A DNA stretch of 64,000 nucleotides from Rathayibacter sp. VKM Ac-2754 (lineage in GTDB: Bacteria; Actinomycetota; Actinomycetes; Actinomycetales; Microbacteriaceae): NCBI RefSeq assembly GCF_009807095.1, contig NZ_WUCC01000003.1, positions 62,001 to 126,000 on the forward strand, given 5' to 3'. The position numbers and the translations under genes were made by a program. Positions 54,034 through 63,537 of the stretch are shown piece by piece. Under the pieces are notes generated by a model. It saw only the letters and a list, made by a program, of their open reading frames with translations, ran no database searches and was not told the origin of the DNA. Positions within the stretch are counted from its first letter, which is position 1. Every line of letters starts with the position of its first letter.

Positions 54034-55056
54034 ATGGCACTGACGCTCCCGGAACCACGGCTCCCCTCCCTCCTCGATTCGCCCGTCCTGCGCTGGGGGG
54101 TCGTCGCCCCGGGCTCGATCGCCGGGAGCTTCGTCGGCGCTCTGCAGAAGCACACGCGGCAGCGCGTCGTCGCCGTCGGCTCCCGCTCACTCGAGCGCGC
54201 GCAGCAGTTCGCGCAGCGCTTCGGCATCGAGCGCGCCTCGGCCGGCTACGACGCGGTCGTGAACGATCCGGAGGTGGATGTCGTCTACATCGCGTCGCCC
54301 CACTCCGAGCACGCGCGCCAGGCCCTGCTCGCGATCGCGGCGGGCAAGCACATCCTGGTCGAGAAGCCGTTCGCGCCCACTCCCGGCGAGGCGGAGATGA
54401 TCGTGCACGCGGCGCGCGATGCCGGGGTCTTCGCGATGGAGGCGATGTGGATGCGCTACCTCCCGCACACCGACGTGGTGCGCCGACTGGTCGCCGACGG
54501 TGCTGTCGGCCCGCTCGCCCTGGTGTCGGCCGACTTCGGCGGGGCGTTCCCCTTCGATCCGGCGAGCCGCATCTTCGACCCTGCGCTCGCGGGCGGCGGG
54601 CTGCTCGACGTCGGCGTGTACGCGTCGTCGTTCGTCTCGATGGTCGCCGGCACCCCGCAGAGCTCGGAGGTGTCGGGGAGCCTCACCGAGACCGGAGTCG
54701 ACGCGACCGCGACGATCGTGGGGCGGCACGCCGACGGTGTGCAGTCGATCGCGACGTCCACCGTGCTGGCCGACACTCCGCAGGCGGCCTGGGTGGCCGG
54801 GCGCGAGGGGCGGATCGACGTGCACTCGCCGTTCTGGAGCCCGAGCGCCGTGACGCTGACGCGCGGCTCCGAGAGCGGGACGTGGGTCGACGAGTCGCCG
54901 CTCCGGGGCGGCGAGGGGCTCGCCTGGGAGGCGCTGCACCTGGCGCAGTACGTGACGGAGGGGCGCACGGAGTCGCCGCTGCACCCGCTCGACGAGGTCG
55001 TGCAGGTCGTGCGGACGCTCGACGACGCGCGCCGGCGACTCGGGGTGTCCGTCTAG
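54034..55056 (+). CDS. Gfo/Idh/MocA-family NAD(P)-dependent oxidoreductase
   Basis: This 340-residue dehydrogenase has a Rossmann domain (about 20-140) containing VVAPGSIAGSFVGAL and the family's ILVEKPFAPTPGEAEMI, whose EKP motif holds the catalytic Lys. The C-terminal substrate domain begins AMEAMWMRYLPHTDVVRRL, similar to the dihydrodiol dehydrogenase-type branch. It may oxidise sugars or polyols; the substrate is unknown. Confidence 0.9.
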   Translation: MALTLPEPRLPSLLDSPVLRWGVVAPGSIAGSFVGALQKHTRQRVVAVGSRSLERAQQFAQRFGIERASAGYDAVVNDPEVDVVYIASPHSEHARQALLAIAAGKHILVEKPFAPTPGEAEMIVHAARDAGVFAMEAMWMRYLPHTDVVRRLVADGAVGPLALVSADFGGAFPFDPASRIFDPALAGGGLLDVGVYASSFVSMVAGTPQSSEVSGSLTETGVDATATIVGRHADGVQSIATSTVLADTPQAAWVAGREGRIDVHSPFWSPSAVTLTRGSESGTWVDESPLRGGEGLAWEALHLAQYVTEGRTESPLHPLDEVVQVVRTLDDARRRLGVSV

Positions 55057-55061
55057 CGGCC

Positions 55062-56612
55062 TCAGCCCGCCGGCAGCTCCACGCGGAACAGCGTCCGCCC
55101 CGGCGCCGACTCGACCAGCACCCGCCCGCCGTGCGCGTCGACCACCGCGGCCACGATCGCCAGCCCCAGCCCGGTCGAGCCGGTCGTGCGCGCGCGGGAG
55201 GAGTCGCCGCGCGCGAAGCGCTCGAACAGCACCGGCACGAGGGCCGGGTCGATCCCCGGGCCGGAGTCGGTGATCTCGACGACCGCGATGGGCCTGCCGC
55301 GCTCGTCCCGACCCTCCGACAGCGCCGCGACGACGCGGGTGCCGGGAGGCGTGTGCACCGACGCGTTCCGCAGCAGGTTCGCGACCACCTGGTGCAGGCG
55401 GAAGCCGTCTCCGCGGATCTCGACGGGCTCCTCCGGCAGCTCCAGGTCCCACTCGTGGTCGGGGCCCGCGACGTGCGCGTCCGACACCGCCTCGATCAGC
55501 ACCATCGTCAGGTCGACGGGCTCCTTCTCGAGGTCGCGGCCCTCGTCGAGCCGCGCGAGCAGGAGGAGGTCCTCGACCAGCGAGGTCATCCGGGTCGCCG
55601 CCGACTCGATCCGGTCGAGCGAGTACACGGCCGCCTCGGGCAGCTCGGTGTCTCCTCGACGCGGGAGCTCGGCGTAGCCGCGGATCGCGGCGAGCGGCGT
55701 CCGCAGCTCGTGCGAGGCGTCGGCCACGAACTGGCGCACCTTGTTCTCGCTCGCCTGGCGCGCCTCCAGAGCACCGCCGACGTGGTCGAGCATACGGTTG
55801 AACGCGGCGCCCACCCGGCCGACCTCGGTGCGGGTGTCCGCATCCTCCTCCGGGACCCGCTCGACCAGCTCGACCTCGCCGCGCTCGAGGGGCAGCTCGG
55901 CCACACGGGTCGCCGTCTCCTCGACGCGCTCGAGCGGGCGCAGTGCCACGCGGATGATCCTGGTCGCGATCAGCGCCACGAGCAGCATCGCGGCCAGCAC
56001 GACGATGACGACGATCCAGGCGAGGGAGGCGATGGTCTCGGTCACGTCCCCCAAGGGCACTCCGACGACCACGACGGAGTCATCGGCGATCGTCGCCTGC
56101 GCGCGGTACTCGCCGAGCACGCCTCCGAGATCGATCGTCACGGCGTCGCCGCCCGCAGCGACAGCCTCGGTGAGCACCGAGTCCGCCTCCTCGGCGAACT
56201 GCCTGCACATGCCGTCGCCGTCGATGTAGGCCCCCGTGTACCCGCCGTCGGTGGTCTGCACGGCGGTGATCGTGCTGAGGTTCTGGCTGGGACCGTTGCC
56301 GAACGCGCCGGTCGGACAGGTCGTGGCCCGCTCGACGGCCGACGAGCCGGCGAACTGGCTGGGACCGTTGAAATCGCGGAGGCGATCGAGCGAGTCGGAG
56401 AGCTGCGTATCGGTGTTCTCGTACAGGATCCCCCGCAGCGACAGCACGCTCACCGCCCCGACGATGCCGGCGGTGATCGCGACCATGGCGACGACGGCCA
56501 CCACCATGCGGCGCCGCAGGGTCCAGGGCGCACGCCGTCCCGATCGGGAGGCGCGGAGTGCCGAGCGGGTGGCGAAGTCGCCCCAGGTGGGGCGCCCGCG
56601 ATCGGTCGCCAC
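55062..56612 (-). CDS. Sensor histidine kinase (PhoR/PrrB-like)
   Basis: This 516-residue kinase has two membrane helices (about 36-58 and 198-221) flanking a ~140-residue extracytoplasmic sensor. A HAMP domain follows, then H-box FVADASHELRTPLAAIRGYA with the phospho-accepting His at about residue 300. N-box VVANLLRNASVH, G1 DSGPGID and G2 GSTGLGLAIV are all complete. GTG at 56612 shares a base with the regulator's TAG stop (TAGTG), so the pair is tightly coupled. The stimulus is unknown. Confidence 0.92.
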   Translation of the reverse strand: MATDRGRPTWGDFATRSALRASRSGRRAPWTLRRRMVVAVVAMVAITAGIVGAVSVLSLRGILYENTDTQLSDSLDRLRDFNGPSQFAGSSAVERATTCPTGAFGNGPSQNLSTITAVQTTDGGYTGAYIDGDGMCRQFAEEADSVLTEAVAAGGDAVTIDLGGVLGEYRAQATIADDSVVVVGVPLGDVTETIASLAWIVVIVVLAAMLLVALIATRIIRVALRPLERVEETATRVAELPLERGEVELVERVPEEDADTRTEVGRVGAAFNRMLDHVGGALEARQASENKVRQFVADASHELRTPLAAIRGYAELPRRGDTELPEAAVYSLDRIESAATRMTSLVEDLLLLARLDEGRDLEKEPVDLTMVLIEAVSDAHVAGPDHEWDLELPEEPVEIRGDGFRLHQVVANLLRNASVHTPPGTRVVAALSEGRDERGRPIAVVEITDSGPGIDPALVPVLFERFARGDSSRARTTGSTGLGLAIVAAVVDAHGGRVLVESAPGRTLFRVELPAG

Positions 56613-57370
56613 TACTCCGCGGGCTTCAGCATGTAGCCGGCGCCGCGCACCGTGTGGATCATCGGCGAGCGGCCGGCGTCGATCTTCTTGCGGAGGTAGG
56701 AGATGTAGATCTCGACCACGCTCGACTTGCCGCCGAAGTCGTACGACCAGACCCGATCGAGGATCTGGGCCTTGCTCAGCACGCGGCGCGGGTTGCGCAT
56801 CAGAAAGCGCAGCAGCTCGAACTCGGTGGCCGTGAGCTCGACGTCGGTGTCGCCGCGGCGCACCTCGTGGCTGTCCTCGTTGAGCACCAGGTCGCCGACG
56901 ACGACCTCGGGGTCGTCGACGTCGTTCGCGAGCAGGGTCGAGCGGCGGATGAGCCCGCGCATCCGGGCGACGAGCTCCTCGAGCGAGAACGGCTTGGTGA
57001 CGTAGTCGTCGCCGCCCGCGGTGAGTCCGGCGATGCGGTCGTCGAGGGCGTCCTTCGCGGTGAGGAAGAGCACTGGGGTCTCGCTGCCATCGGCGCGGAC
57101 GCGCTGGAGCACCTGGAGTCCGTCGATGTCGGGGAGCATCACGTCGAGCACGATCACGTCGGGGCGGAACTCGCGGGTGATCGTGATCGCGGCGCGTCCC
57201 TCCGCCGCGGTGCGCACCTCCCAGCCCTCGTAGCGGAGCGCCATCTGCAGCAGGTCGGTGAGGGTGCTCTCGTCGTCGACGACGAGGACGCGGATCGGGG
57301 ATCCGTCTGCGCGCTTGAGGCGGGTGCGCTGCGCGGAGGCGACGTGCTTCGAGGGGGCCGGGATGCTCAT
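56612..57370 (-). CDS. OmpR-family response regulator (PhoP-like)
   Basis: This 252-residue regulator has a receiver domain at about 25-140 with acidic pocket VVDDES, phosphoacceptor in VIVLDVMLPDIDG, conserved FLTAKD and VTKPFSLEELVARMR. The C-terminal winged helix covers about 155-250 (ELTATEFELLRFLMRNPRRV, VEIYISYLRKKID, TVRGAGYMLKPAE). It is close in pattern to mycobacterial PhoP. The kinase gene follows with a one-base overlap. Confidence 0.94.
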   Translation of the reverse strand: MSIPAPSKHVASAQRTRLKRADGSPIRVLVVDDESTLTDLLQMALRYEGWEVRTAAEGRAAITITREFRPDVIVLDVMLPDIDGLQVLQRVRADGSETPVLFLTAKDALDDRIAGLTAGGDDYVTKPFSLEELVARMRGLIRRSTLLANDVDDPEVVVGDLVLNEDSHEVRRGDTDVELTATEFELLRFLMRNPRRVLSKAQILDRVWSYDFGGKSSVVEIYISYLRKKIDAGRSPMIHTVRGAGYMLKPAE

Positions 57371-57450
57371 GTCTCACAAGTATCGGCAGATTCCTATGAG
57401 CACGCTATGCGCGCCCGATGCCCTCCCTGTGTCTCGGGAGAGCGGAGGCG

Positions 57451-58881
57451 TCAGCCCTCCTTCGTCGGGTCCGCCGACTCCATGTCGTCGACCTTCGCCG
57501 ACCGCGCGTAGCCCCGCACCCGCCGGTCGATGAACGTCGCGAACCACAGCAGGACGCCGATCACGAGCAGCACCCCGGCGATCTCGTACTGCGCGATGTC
57601 GCGCCCGGAGGTGATGGGCAGCACCAGGTAGAGGCACGCGACAGCGCCGAGGATCGGCAGCACCGTCGGAGTCCGGAAGTGCTGGTGGTCGACCGGCTGC
57701 TTCCGCAGCACGAGCACCGACACGTTCACGACCGCGAAGACGGCGAGGAGCAGGAGCGACGTGGTGCCTCCCAGGAGCACCGCGATGGGGTCGGACGGGT
57801 CGCGCGACACGTACGCGGTGAGCAGGAGCGCGATGACGGTGGTGAAGAGGATGGCGGCCCACGGCGTGCGGCGACCGGGCAGCACGTTGCTGAGGAACGG
57901 CGGGAGCACGCCCTGCCTGCTCATCCCGTAGAGCAGCCGGCTGGCCATCATCATGTTGATCAGCGCGCTGTTCGCGACGGCGAAGAGCGAGATGAACGGC
58001 AGCAGCGTCGAGATCGGGAAGTCGGGCGCCGCGGTCTCGACGACCGTGACGAGCGGAGTGTCGTTGCCCGCGAGCTCGCCGACCGGCACGATCGCGACGG
58101 CGAGGGTCGAGACCAGCACGTAGACGACGGCGGTGATGCCGAGGCCGGTGAGCATCACCTTCGGGAAGATGCGGCTGGGCTCCTTGGTCTCCTCCGCCAT
58201 GTTGACCGAGTCCTCGAAGCCGACCATCGCGAAGAAGGCGAGCGAGGTCGCCGTGCTGACCGCGAGCAGCAGCGACTTGTCCTCGGGGCTCTCGAAGGCG
58301 ACGACGCGCGAGAAGTCGGCGTCGCCTCCGAAGACCGCGAAGAAGCAGACGAAGATCACCAGCAGCAGACCCGAGAGCTCGATCAGCGTGAGGACGACGT
58401 TGAGGCCGACGCTCTCGGCGACGCCGCGCAGGTTCACCAGCGCGATGCAGAGCATGAAGATCAGCGCGATGCTCAGGCGGGTCCCTGCGCCGTCGCCCAG
58501 GCCGAAGCCGATCGCGAAGTTGCTCGCGAAGGCACCGGAGGCGGCGCTCGCCGAGGTGATGCCGCTCGCCATCACGGTGAAGCAGACCAGGAAGGTGACG
58601 AAGTGGATCCCGAACGCCTTGTGCGCCTAGAGGGCGGCACCCGCGGCCTGCGGGAACTTCGTCACGAGCTCGAGGTAGGAGCACGCGGTGAGCGTCGCGA
58701 CGACGAACGCGATGAGGAACGGGAGCCAGGCGGCCCCGCCGACCTCGGCCGCCACCTGGCCGGTGAGGGCGTAGATGCCGGTGCCGAGGATGTCGCCGAC
58801 GACGAACAGGAGCAGGAGCTTGGGGCCGAGGACCCGCTTCAGCTCGGGCGGGGCGGTCTTCGTGTCGCTCGTCGCAGTCAT
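57451..58881 (-). pseudogene. APC-family amino acid permease interrupted by an in-frame amber codon
   Basis: The two halves 58630-58881 (84 residues, KLLLLFVVGDILGTGIYALT) and the rest to 57451 are in the same reading frame, separated only by TAG at 58627-58629 (codon 85). Translation continues in frame as AHKAFGIHFVTFLV, matching the family's usual segment, where a tyrosine commonly precedes the HKAFG-like motif. A TAC-to-TAG change would explain the break. No other damage is seen across 476 codons and about 12 membrane segments. The downstream part might restart at ATG 58575 (374 residues) but would lack the first two helices. Recent inactivation, a sequence error or readthrough remain possible. 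Confidence 0.85.
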
Positions 58882-58971
58882 GATCGGCGCCTCCGTCAGC
58901 TCGTTCCCAGGTGGCGCGAGCCTAGGGCCGAGGGGGACGCCTGCGTAACCCCTCAGAGGGCGGGAACGCCA

Positions 58972-59001
58972 GAAGGGCGGAGGCTCGCGCCTCCGCCCTT
59001 C
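58972..59001 (-). terminator. Rho-independent-type terminator after the Tat-signal protein gene
   Basis: A 13-bp perfect stem GAAGGGCGGAGGC/GCCTCCGCCCTTC with a 4-nt loop lies 13 bp after the stop of the minus-strand gene at 59015. The following sequence on the minus strand is not strongly U-rich. Confidence 0.65.
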
Positions 59002-59014
59002 GTACCCGGGTGAG

Positions 59015-59518
59015 TCAGAGGCAGACGCCGGTGAATCCGGGGAGCGGGGAACGCGAGGTGCCCGAGACGTTCGCCGTGGCGATGTTGTTGCCGAGGTTCG
59101 TGTCGACCGAGCCGGTGGGCAGGCTGACGAGCGCGAAGGTGAAGTTCTGCAGCAGGAACGCAGTGTTGATGCCGGTGAAGGCGACCGAGACCGTGGTCGC
59201 TGCCGTCGTCACAGTGAAGGTGCGAGTCGTGCCCGTGAGAACCCCGGCGCTCAGTCCCGAGGTCGTGAGATTGACGTTGGCGACCGCCGGAGCAGTCAGC
59301 GTCAGCACGGTGCCGACCGGGATGGTGCCCGTGCTCGCCGAGAGCGTGAAGGTCGGGAGGCTGCCGAGAACGCCGAGGAGGGCGCAGTTGCGGCTGACGA
59401 TGTAGTCGGTCGTGTTGGAGGCGGCGGCCATGGGAGCGGCGACGGCCACGGCGACGACCGGGACGCTCCAGGCAGCGGACTTGGCGAGAGTGCGGCGGGA
59501 GATGTTGTTCTCGGGCAC
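59015..59518 (-). CDS. Exported protein with Tat-type signal peptide
   Basis: This 167-residue protein starts with a twin-arginine signal (SRRTLAKSAAWSVPVVAVAV) and predicted cleavage near AAPMAAAS. The mature part is Thr/Ser/Val-rich beta-type sequence resembling an immunoglobulin-like or adhesin-like repeat (IPVGTVLTLTAPAVANVNLT). Its two cysteines (SRNCALL, and FTGVCL at the C-terminus) could form a disulfide. GTG at 59518 follows AAAGGG; a longer upstream frame is rejected. The function is unknown. Confidence 0.78.
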   Translation of the reverse strand: MPENNISRRTLAKSAAWSVPVVAVAVAAPMAAASNTTDYIVSRNCALLGVLGSLPTFTLSASTGTIPVGTVLTLTAPAVANVNLTTSGLSAGVLTGTTRTFTVTTAATTVSVAFTGINTAFLLQNFTFALVSLPTGSVDTNLGNNIATANVSGTSRSPLPGFTGVCL

Positions 59519-59965
59519 GTGTTCCCTTTCGGAGGAGGAGGTCGGAGGGCCGTTCGTGCTGTGGGGCCACGTCCGGATAGGGGAAACGTAGGGAGCCGTC
59601 GCCCGTCCGATCCACACGGCCGGAACGGGCGAGGATCTCTCGACATCCTCGCCCGCTGGGAACGGGCTGGACATCCGAGATCCGAGAGGAGGGACGGATC
59701 CGCGCCGTTCCGCGGCGCGAGCCGACACTTTCGCGACAGCGCCGAGCTCCGCCGACGTGGAAGCCCCCCGCCCAGGCGCGCCGTGACCCCCGAGGAGGTG
59801 TCGCGGATGCGCGCGCCCCTGTCGGCCGCGGCCGGCACGCGACGGCACTCCGCCGGCGTCATCGGCTCCTCATAGCCGACCGCGACAACCGGCATAGCCG
59901 GCGTTCCTAGGGTCGGGTCGCCGAGCGGACCTCACCGCTCGATCCCTCCCCGACCGAAGGAACCC
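59519..59965. other. 447-bp intergenic region upstream of the ABC permease
   Basis: No gene is seen. Near the permease, CATAGCCG occurs twice (59871-59878 and 59893-59900), 22 bp apart (two helical turns). The second copy sits in the palindrome CCGGCATAGCCGG (59889-59901). These sites, about 65-95 bp before the permease start, are plausible operators. The rest shows no clear structure. Confidence 0.4.
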
Positions 59966-61438
59966 ATGTTCGCCACCTATCTCAGGCGAGAGCTCACCAA
60001 CCGGCGACGGCAGACCGTCATCATCTCGGCCGGGATGGCGCTCGCCATCGCCCTGGTGATCCTCGTCAACGCTTTCTCGGCCGGCGTGCAGAACGCCCAG
60101 GCCTCGGTCCTCGAGTCCGTCTACGGAGTCGGCACCGACATCACCGTGACCCGGGCAGCCGAGGCCCCCGCCGAGGGGGGCGGGGCGGGCCAGCAGTTCG
60201 ACTTCGGCGAGGCCGACGGCACCACCGAGGACGGCACGACCTCGGTCAGCCAGTCGCGCCTCGAGGCCGACCGCGGCACGACCACCTTCGACGCGACCGC
60301 TCTCGACACCGTCCTCGGAGTCGACGACGTGCAGAACGCCATCGGCGTGCTCTCGCTGAACAACACGACCTTCGACGGCGAGCTGCCCGACATGAGCCAG
60401 GCGGGCACCGGCACGGCGCCCGGCCAGGGCACGACGGGCGAGGCCCCGACCGGCGGCCCCGACGGCGCGGGCGGCTCCTCGTTCGACGTCGACTCGTTCT
60501 CGGTGCTCGGCCTCGACCCGGCCGGCTCCGCGATCGGCCCCCTGGCCGACGTGAGCCTCACCGACGGCCGCACCTTCACCGCCGAGGACGCGGGACAGAA
60601 CGTGGTCCTGATCGACTCGTCCTACGCCACGACCGCCGAGCTCTCGGTCGGCTCGACCCTCGACATCGGCGGCACCGAGTTCAGCGTGATCGGCATCGTC
60701 ACCTCCGACTCGACCGACGCGAGCACCGCCTCCGACACCTACATCCCGCTCGACGTGGCACAGACCCTGTCCGGCCAGGACGGCATGATCTCGTCCGTCT
60801 ACGTGCAGGCCGCGTCCTCCGAGGACATCGCGCAGATCCAGTCCGACATCCAGACCGCGCTGCCCGACAGCACCGTCTCGACCCAGTCCGACCTCGCCTC
60901 CTCGGTCTCGGGCTCGCTCTCGACCGCGGGCGACCTGGTCGCGAATCTCGGCACCTGGCTCTCGCTGCTCGTCCTCGCCGCCGCGTTCCTCATCGCGACG
61001 CTGTTCACCATCTCGGGCGTCACCCGCCGCACCCGCGAGTTCGGCACCCTCAAGGCCATCGGCTGGACCAACGGCTCGATCGTCCGCCAGGTGGCCGGCG
61101 AGTCGGTGGTGCAGGGCCTGATCGGAGGCGCAGCGGGCATCGTGCTCGGACTCGTCGGCGTCGCGATCGTGAACCTGATCGCGCCCACCCTCTCGGGCAG
61201 CTCCGCGACGACGACCGCGGCGGCCGGCCCCGGCGGCGGCGGGTTCGGAGGCGGTGGCCCCGGTGCCGCGCAGACGGCGACCGCCGCCACCGAGGTGGCC
61301 CTGTCGCTCCCGATCACCGTCCCCGTGATCCTGCTCGCCGTCGGCCTCGCCGTCCTCGGCGGCCTCCTCGCCGGAGCCGTCGGAGGCTGGCGCGCTGCCC
61401 GCCTCCGCCCCGCCGCGGCCCTGCGCTCCGTCGGCTGA
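59966..61438 (+). CDS. MacB/FtsX-type ABC transporter permease
   Basis: This 490-residue protein has the MacB-like layout. There is one N-terminal membrane helix (about 18-40), a large extracytoplasmic domain (about 45-325, Asp/Ser/Thr/Gly-rich), and three more helices at about 330-355, 375-405 and 450-480. The family segment RTREFGTLKAIGWTNGSIVR joins helices 2 and 3. A Gly-rich insert (GPGGGGFGGGGPG, about 417-429) lies before the last helix. It is paired with the ATPase 32 bp downstream and is probably an exporter or mechanotransmission-type system; the substrate is unknown. Confidence 0.9.
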   Translation: MFATYLRRELTNRRRQTVIISAGMALAIALVILVNAFSAGVQNAQASVLESVYGVGTDITVTRAAEAPAEGGGAGQQFDFGEADGTTEDGTTSVSQSRLEADRGTTTFDATALDTVLGVDDVQNAIGVLSLNNTTFDGELPDMSQAGTGTAPGQGTTGEAPTGGPDGAGGSSFDVDSFSVLGLDPAGSAIGPLADVSLTDGRTFTAEDAGQNVVLIDSSYATTAELSVGSTLDIGGTEFSVIGIVTSDSTDASTASDTYIPLDVAQTLSGQDGMISSVYVQAASSEDIAQIQSDIQTALPDSTVSTQSDLASSVSGSLSTAGDLVANLGTWLSLLVLAAAFLIATLFTISGVTRRTREFGTLKAIGWTNGSIVRQVAGESVVQGLIGGAAGIVLGLVGVAIVNLIAPTLSGSSATTTAAAGPGGGGFGGGGPGAAQTATAATEVALSLPITVPVILLAVGLAVLGGLLAGAVGGWRAARLRPAAALRSVG

Positions 61439-61470
61439 GCCGGCCCACCCCCGAGACGAAGGACATCGCC

Positions 61471-62142
61471 ATGTACACCCTCACGAACGTCAGCAAGAGC
61501 TACGACGGAGCGAAGACCGAGGTCACCGCGCTGAAGAACGTCACCCTCTCCATCCCGGACGGCCAGATGGTCGCCATCCAGGGGCCGACCGGCGGCGGGA
61601 AGTCGACGCTGCTGCAGATGCTCGGCGCGCTCGACCGCCCGACCTCGGGCACCGTCGTGCTCGGCGACAACGAGATCTCCTCGGCCGGTGACGGACGTCT
61701 GGCGGCGGTCAGGGCGACGGAGGTGGGCATCGTCTTCCAGAGCTTCAACCTGATCCCGACGCTCACGGCGCTCGAGAACGTCGAGACGGCGCTCGCTCCG
61801 CAGCGGATTCCGTCGGCCGAGCGCGCCTCGCGGGCGAAGGAGGCCCTCGCCTCCGTCGGTCTCGCGGACCGCCTGGACCACCTGCCCGCCGAGCTCTCGG
61901 GCGGTCAGCAGCAGCGCGTCGCGATCGCCCGGGCACTGGTGAAGAACCCGAAGGTGCTGCTGGCCGACGAGCCGACGGGCGCCCTCGACGAGGACACGCG
62001 CGACGACATCATGACGCTGCTCGAGACGCTCTGGAAGGACCTCGGCCTCACCCTGGTGATTGTGACGCACGACTCCGCCGTGGCCAGGCGCGCCCAGCGC
62101 CGCCTCCACATCAAGGCAGGCCACGTGAAGGACGTCGCCTGA
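61471..62142 (+). CDS. ABC transporter ATP-binding protein (LolD/MacB type)
   Basis: This 223-residue ATPase has Walker A GPTGGGKST, the Q-loop in VGIVFQSFNLIPTL, signature LSGGQQQR, Walker B VLLADEPTGALD and H-loop VTHD. It pairs with the preceding permease. All catalytic motifs are intact. Confidence 0.95.
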   Translation: MYTLTNVSKSYDGAKTEVTALKNVTLSIPDGQMVAIQGPTGGGKSTLLQMLGALDRPTSGTVVLGDNEISSAGDGRLAAVRATEVGIVFQSFNLIPTLTALENVETALAPQRIPSAERASRAKEALASVGLADRLDHLPAELSGGQQQRVAIARALVKNPKVLLADEPTGALDEDTRDDIMTLLETLWKDLGLTLVIVTHDSAVARRAQRRLHIKAGHVKDVA

Positions 62143-62175
62143 CGCGGACGTCTACGGCCCCGCCACTCCTCCTCG

Positions 62176-62745
62176 CTGATCGAGCCCGCAGCCCGCGCAG
62201 CGGGCGTATCGAGATCCACCATCGTCAGAAGATCAGCGCAGAAGCCTGATCCGCTGTCGCTGGTGGGTCTCGGAGGAAAAGTAACCTCCTGCGTGCGGTC
62301 CCCTGCCTCGCTGATCGAGTAGCCCGCGCAGCGGGCGTATCGAGATCCACCACCGTCAGCAGCCCAGATCAGAAGCCTGATCTGCTGAAGCTGGTGGGTC
62401 TCGATACGCCCCTACGGGGCTACTCGACCAGCAGGGGAGGGCGACGCCTCAGACTTCCCCCTCACCAGCGAGACGCGAAGCGGCTTCACCGCGACCGGTA
62501 GAGCAGACCTCCCGCGTGCGGCCTCCCCATGCTGATCGAGTAGCCCGCGCAGCGGGCGTATCGAGATCCCCCTGCGTCAGAAGTCGAGGGCAGAAGCCTC
62601 ATCCGCTGACGCTGGTGGGTCTCGATACGCCCCTGCGGGGCTACTCTACCAGCTGATAAGGGGCGACGGCTCAGGCTTCTCCCTCACCAGCGACACGCGA
62701 AGCGCCTTCACCGCGCCCGGCAGAACAGACCTCCTGCGTGCGGCC
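62176..62745. repeat. Three-copy composite intergenic repeat with palindromic cores
   Basis: Units start with CTGATCGAG at 62176, 62311 and 62532. Each carries a GCCCGC/GCGGGC hairpin followed by GTATCGAGATCC, then a GAAGCCTGATC..GCTGGTGGGTCTCG part. Copies 2 and 3 also have a GATACGCCCCT..GGGGCTACTC hairpin and a CTCACCAGCG..CCTGCGTGCGG tail. Copy 1 lacks about 86 bp internally. The cluster fills the gap between convergent genes at 62142 and 62768. No gene is present. Confidence 0.85.
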
Positions 62746-62767
62746 GTGCCCCGACGGACCGCGCGGG

Positions 62768-63493
62768 TCAGATCGCGTGGGCGCGGAGGAACGCGAGCGC
62801 GCGCGGCCAGGCGTCGGTCGCCGCGGCCTCGTCGTAGGTGCCGTCGTTGGAGTCGTTGAAGAACGCGTGGCCGGCGCCCGGGTAGACGACGAGCTCGACG
62901 TCCTCACCGGCGGTGGCCTCGCGGATCCGCGGCACCTGCTCCATCAGCGGCGCGTCCTGGTCGCCGTAGAAGGCGAGCACCGCGACCTCGAGGGCGGCGA
63001 GCTCCTCGTCGGAGGCGGTCGTGTGCCCGTAGAAGGGCACCGCGGAGGCGAGGCGCGGCTCGGCCAGCGCCAGCGCGTAGCTGAAGGTCCCGCCGTAGCA
63101 GAAGCCGGTCACCGAGACGCTCAGCACGCCCTCCTCGCTCAGCAGCCGGCTGACCAGCGCCTGGAGGATCGCGACCGAGCGCTTGGCGTGCTCGGGCGTG
63201 AAGACGGGGGCGAAGAACGTCCGCAGCTCGACCTGGCGCGGGAGCCTGCGCACAGGGTGGTCGTAGTCGGCGCGCTGCTCGGTGTCGAGCTGCTCGAGCA
63301 GCCCGCTCTCGGCCAGCAGCTCGGGCGCGACGACGCGGAACCCCTCGGCCGCGTACCGGTCGGCGACCGAGCGGATGTGCCCGTCCACTCCCCACACCTC
63401 GTGGATCACGATGAGCGCGTGCTCGCCGTCCCCACTCCGGTAGACGGGTACGTCGTGGTCGGCCAGGGTCCAGGTCTCATCGCTCGTGGGCAT
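62768..63493 (-). CDS. Dienelactone hydrolase family protein
   Basis: This is an alpha/beta hydrolase of 241 residues. The nucleophile elbow is VTGFCYGGTFS, with Cys as in true dienelactone hydrolases. The acid is in FYGDQDAP and the catalytic His in GAGHAFFND. It starts ALIVIHEVWGVDGHIRSVAD, typical of the family. It may hydrolyse dienelactones or other esters. No aromatic-degradation genes are nearby, so the physiological substrate is open. Confidence 0.9.
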   Translation of the reverse strand: MPTSDETWTLADHDVPVYRSGDGEHALIVIHEVWGVDGHIRSVADRYAAEGFRVVAPELLAESGLLEQLDTEQRADYDHPVRRLPRQVELRTFFAPVFTPEHAKRSVAILQALVSRLLSEEGVLSVSVTGFCYGGTFSYALALAEPRLASAVPFYGHTTASDEELAALEVAVLAFYGDQDAPLMEQVPRIREATAGEDVELVVYPGAGHAFFNDSNDGTYDEAAATDAWPRALAFLRAHAI

Positions 63494-63537
63494 GGGAGAA
63501 ACCTAGCCTCGCCGTCCGACGGCGGCCTGAGCGCCGG

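Noticed and set aside
62143-62767. Tandem repeats as a CRISPR array
   Set aside because: The units are long, palindromic and unevenly spaced (135 and 221 bp) without unique spacers.
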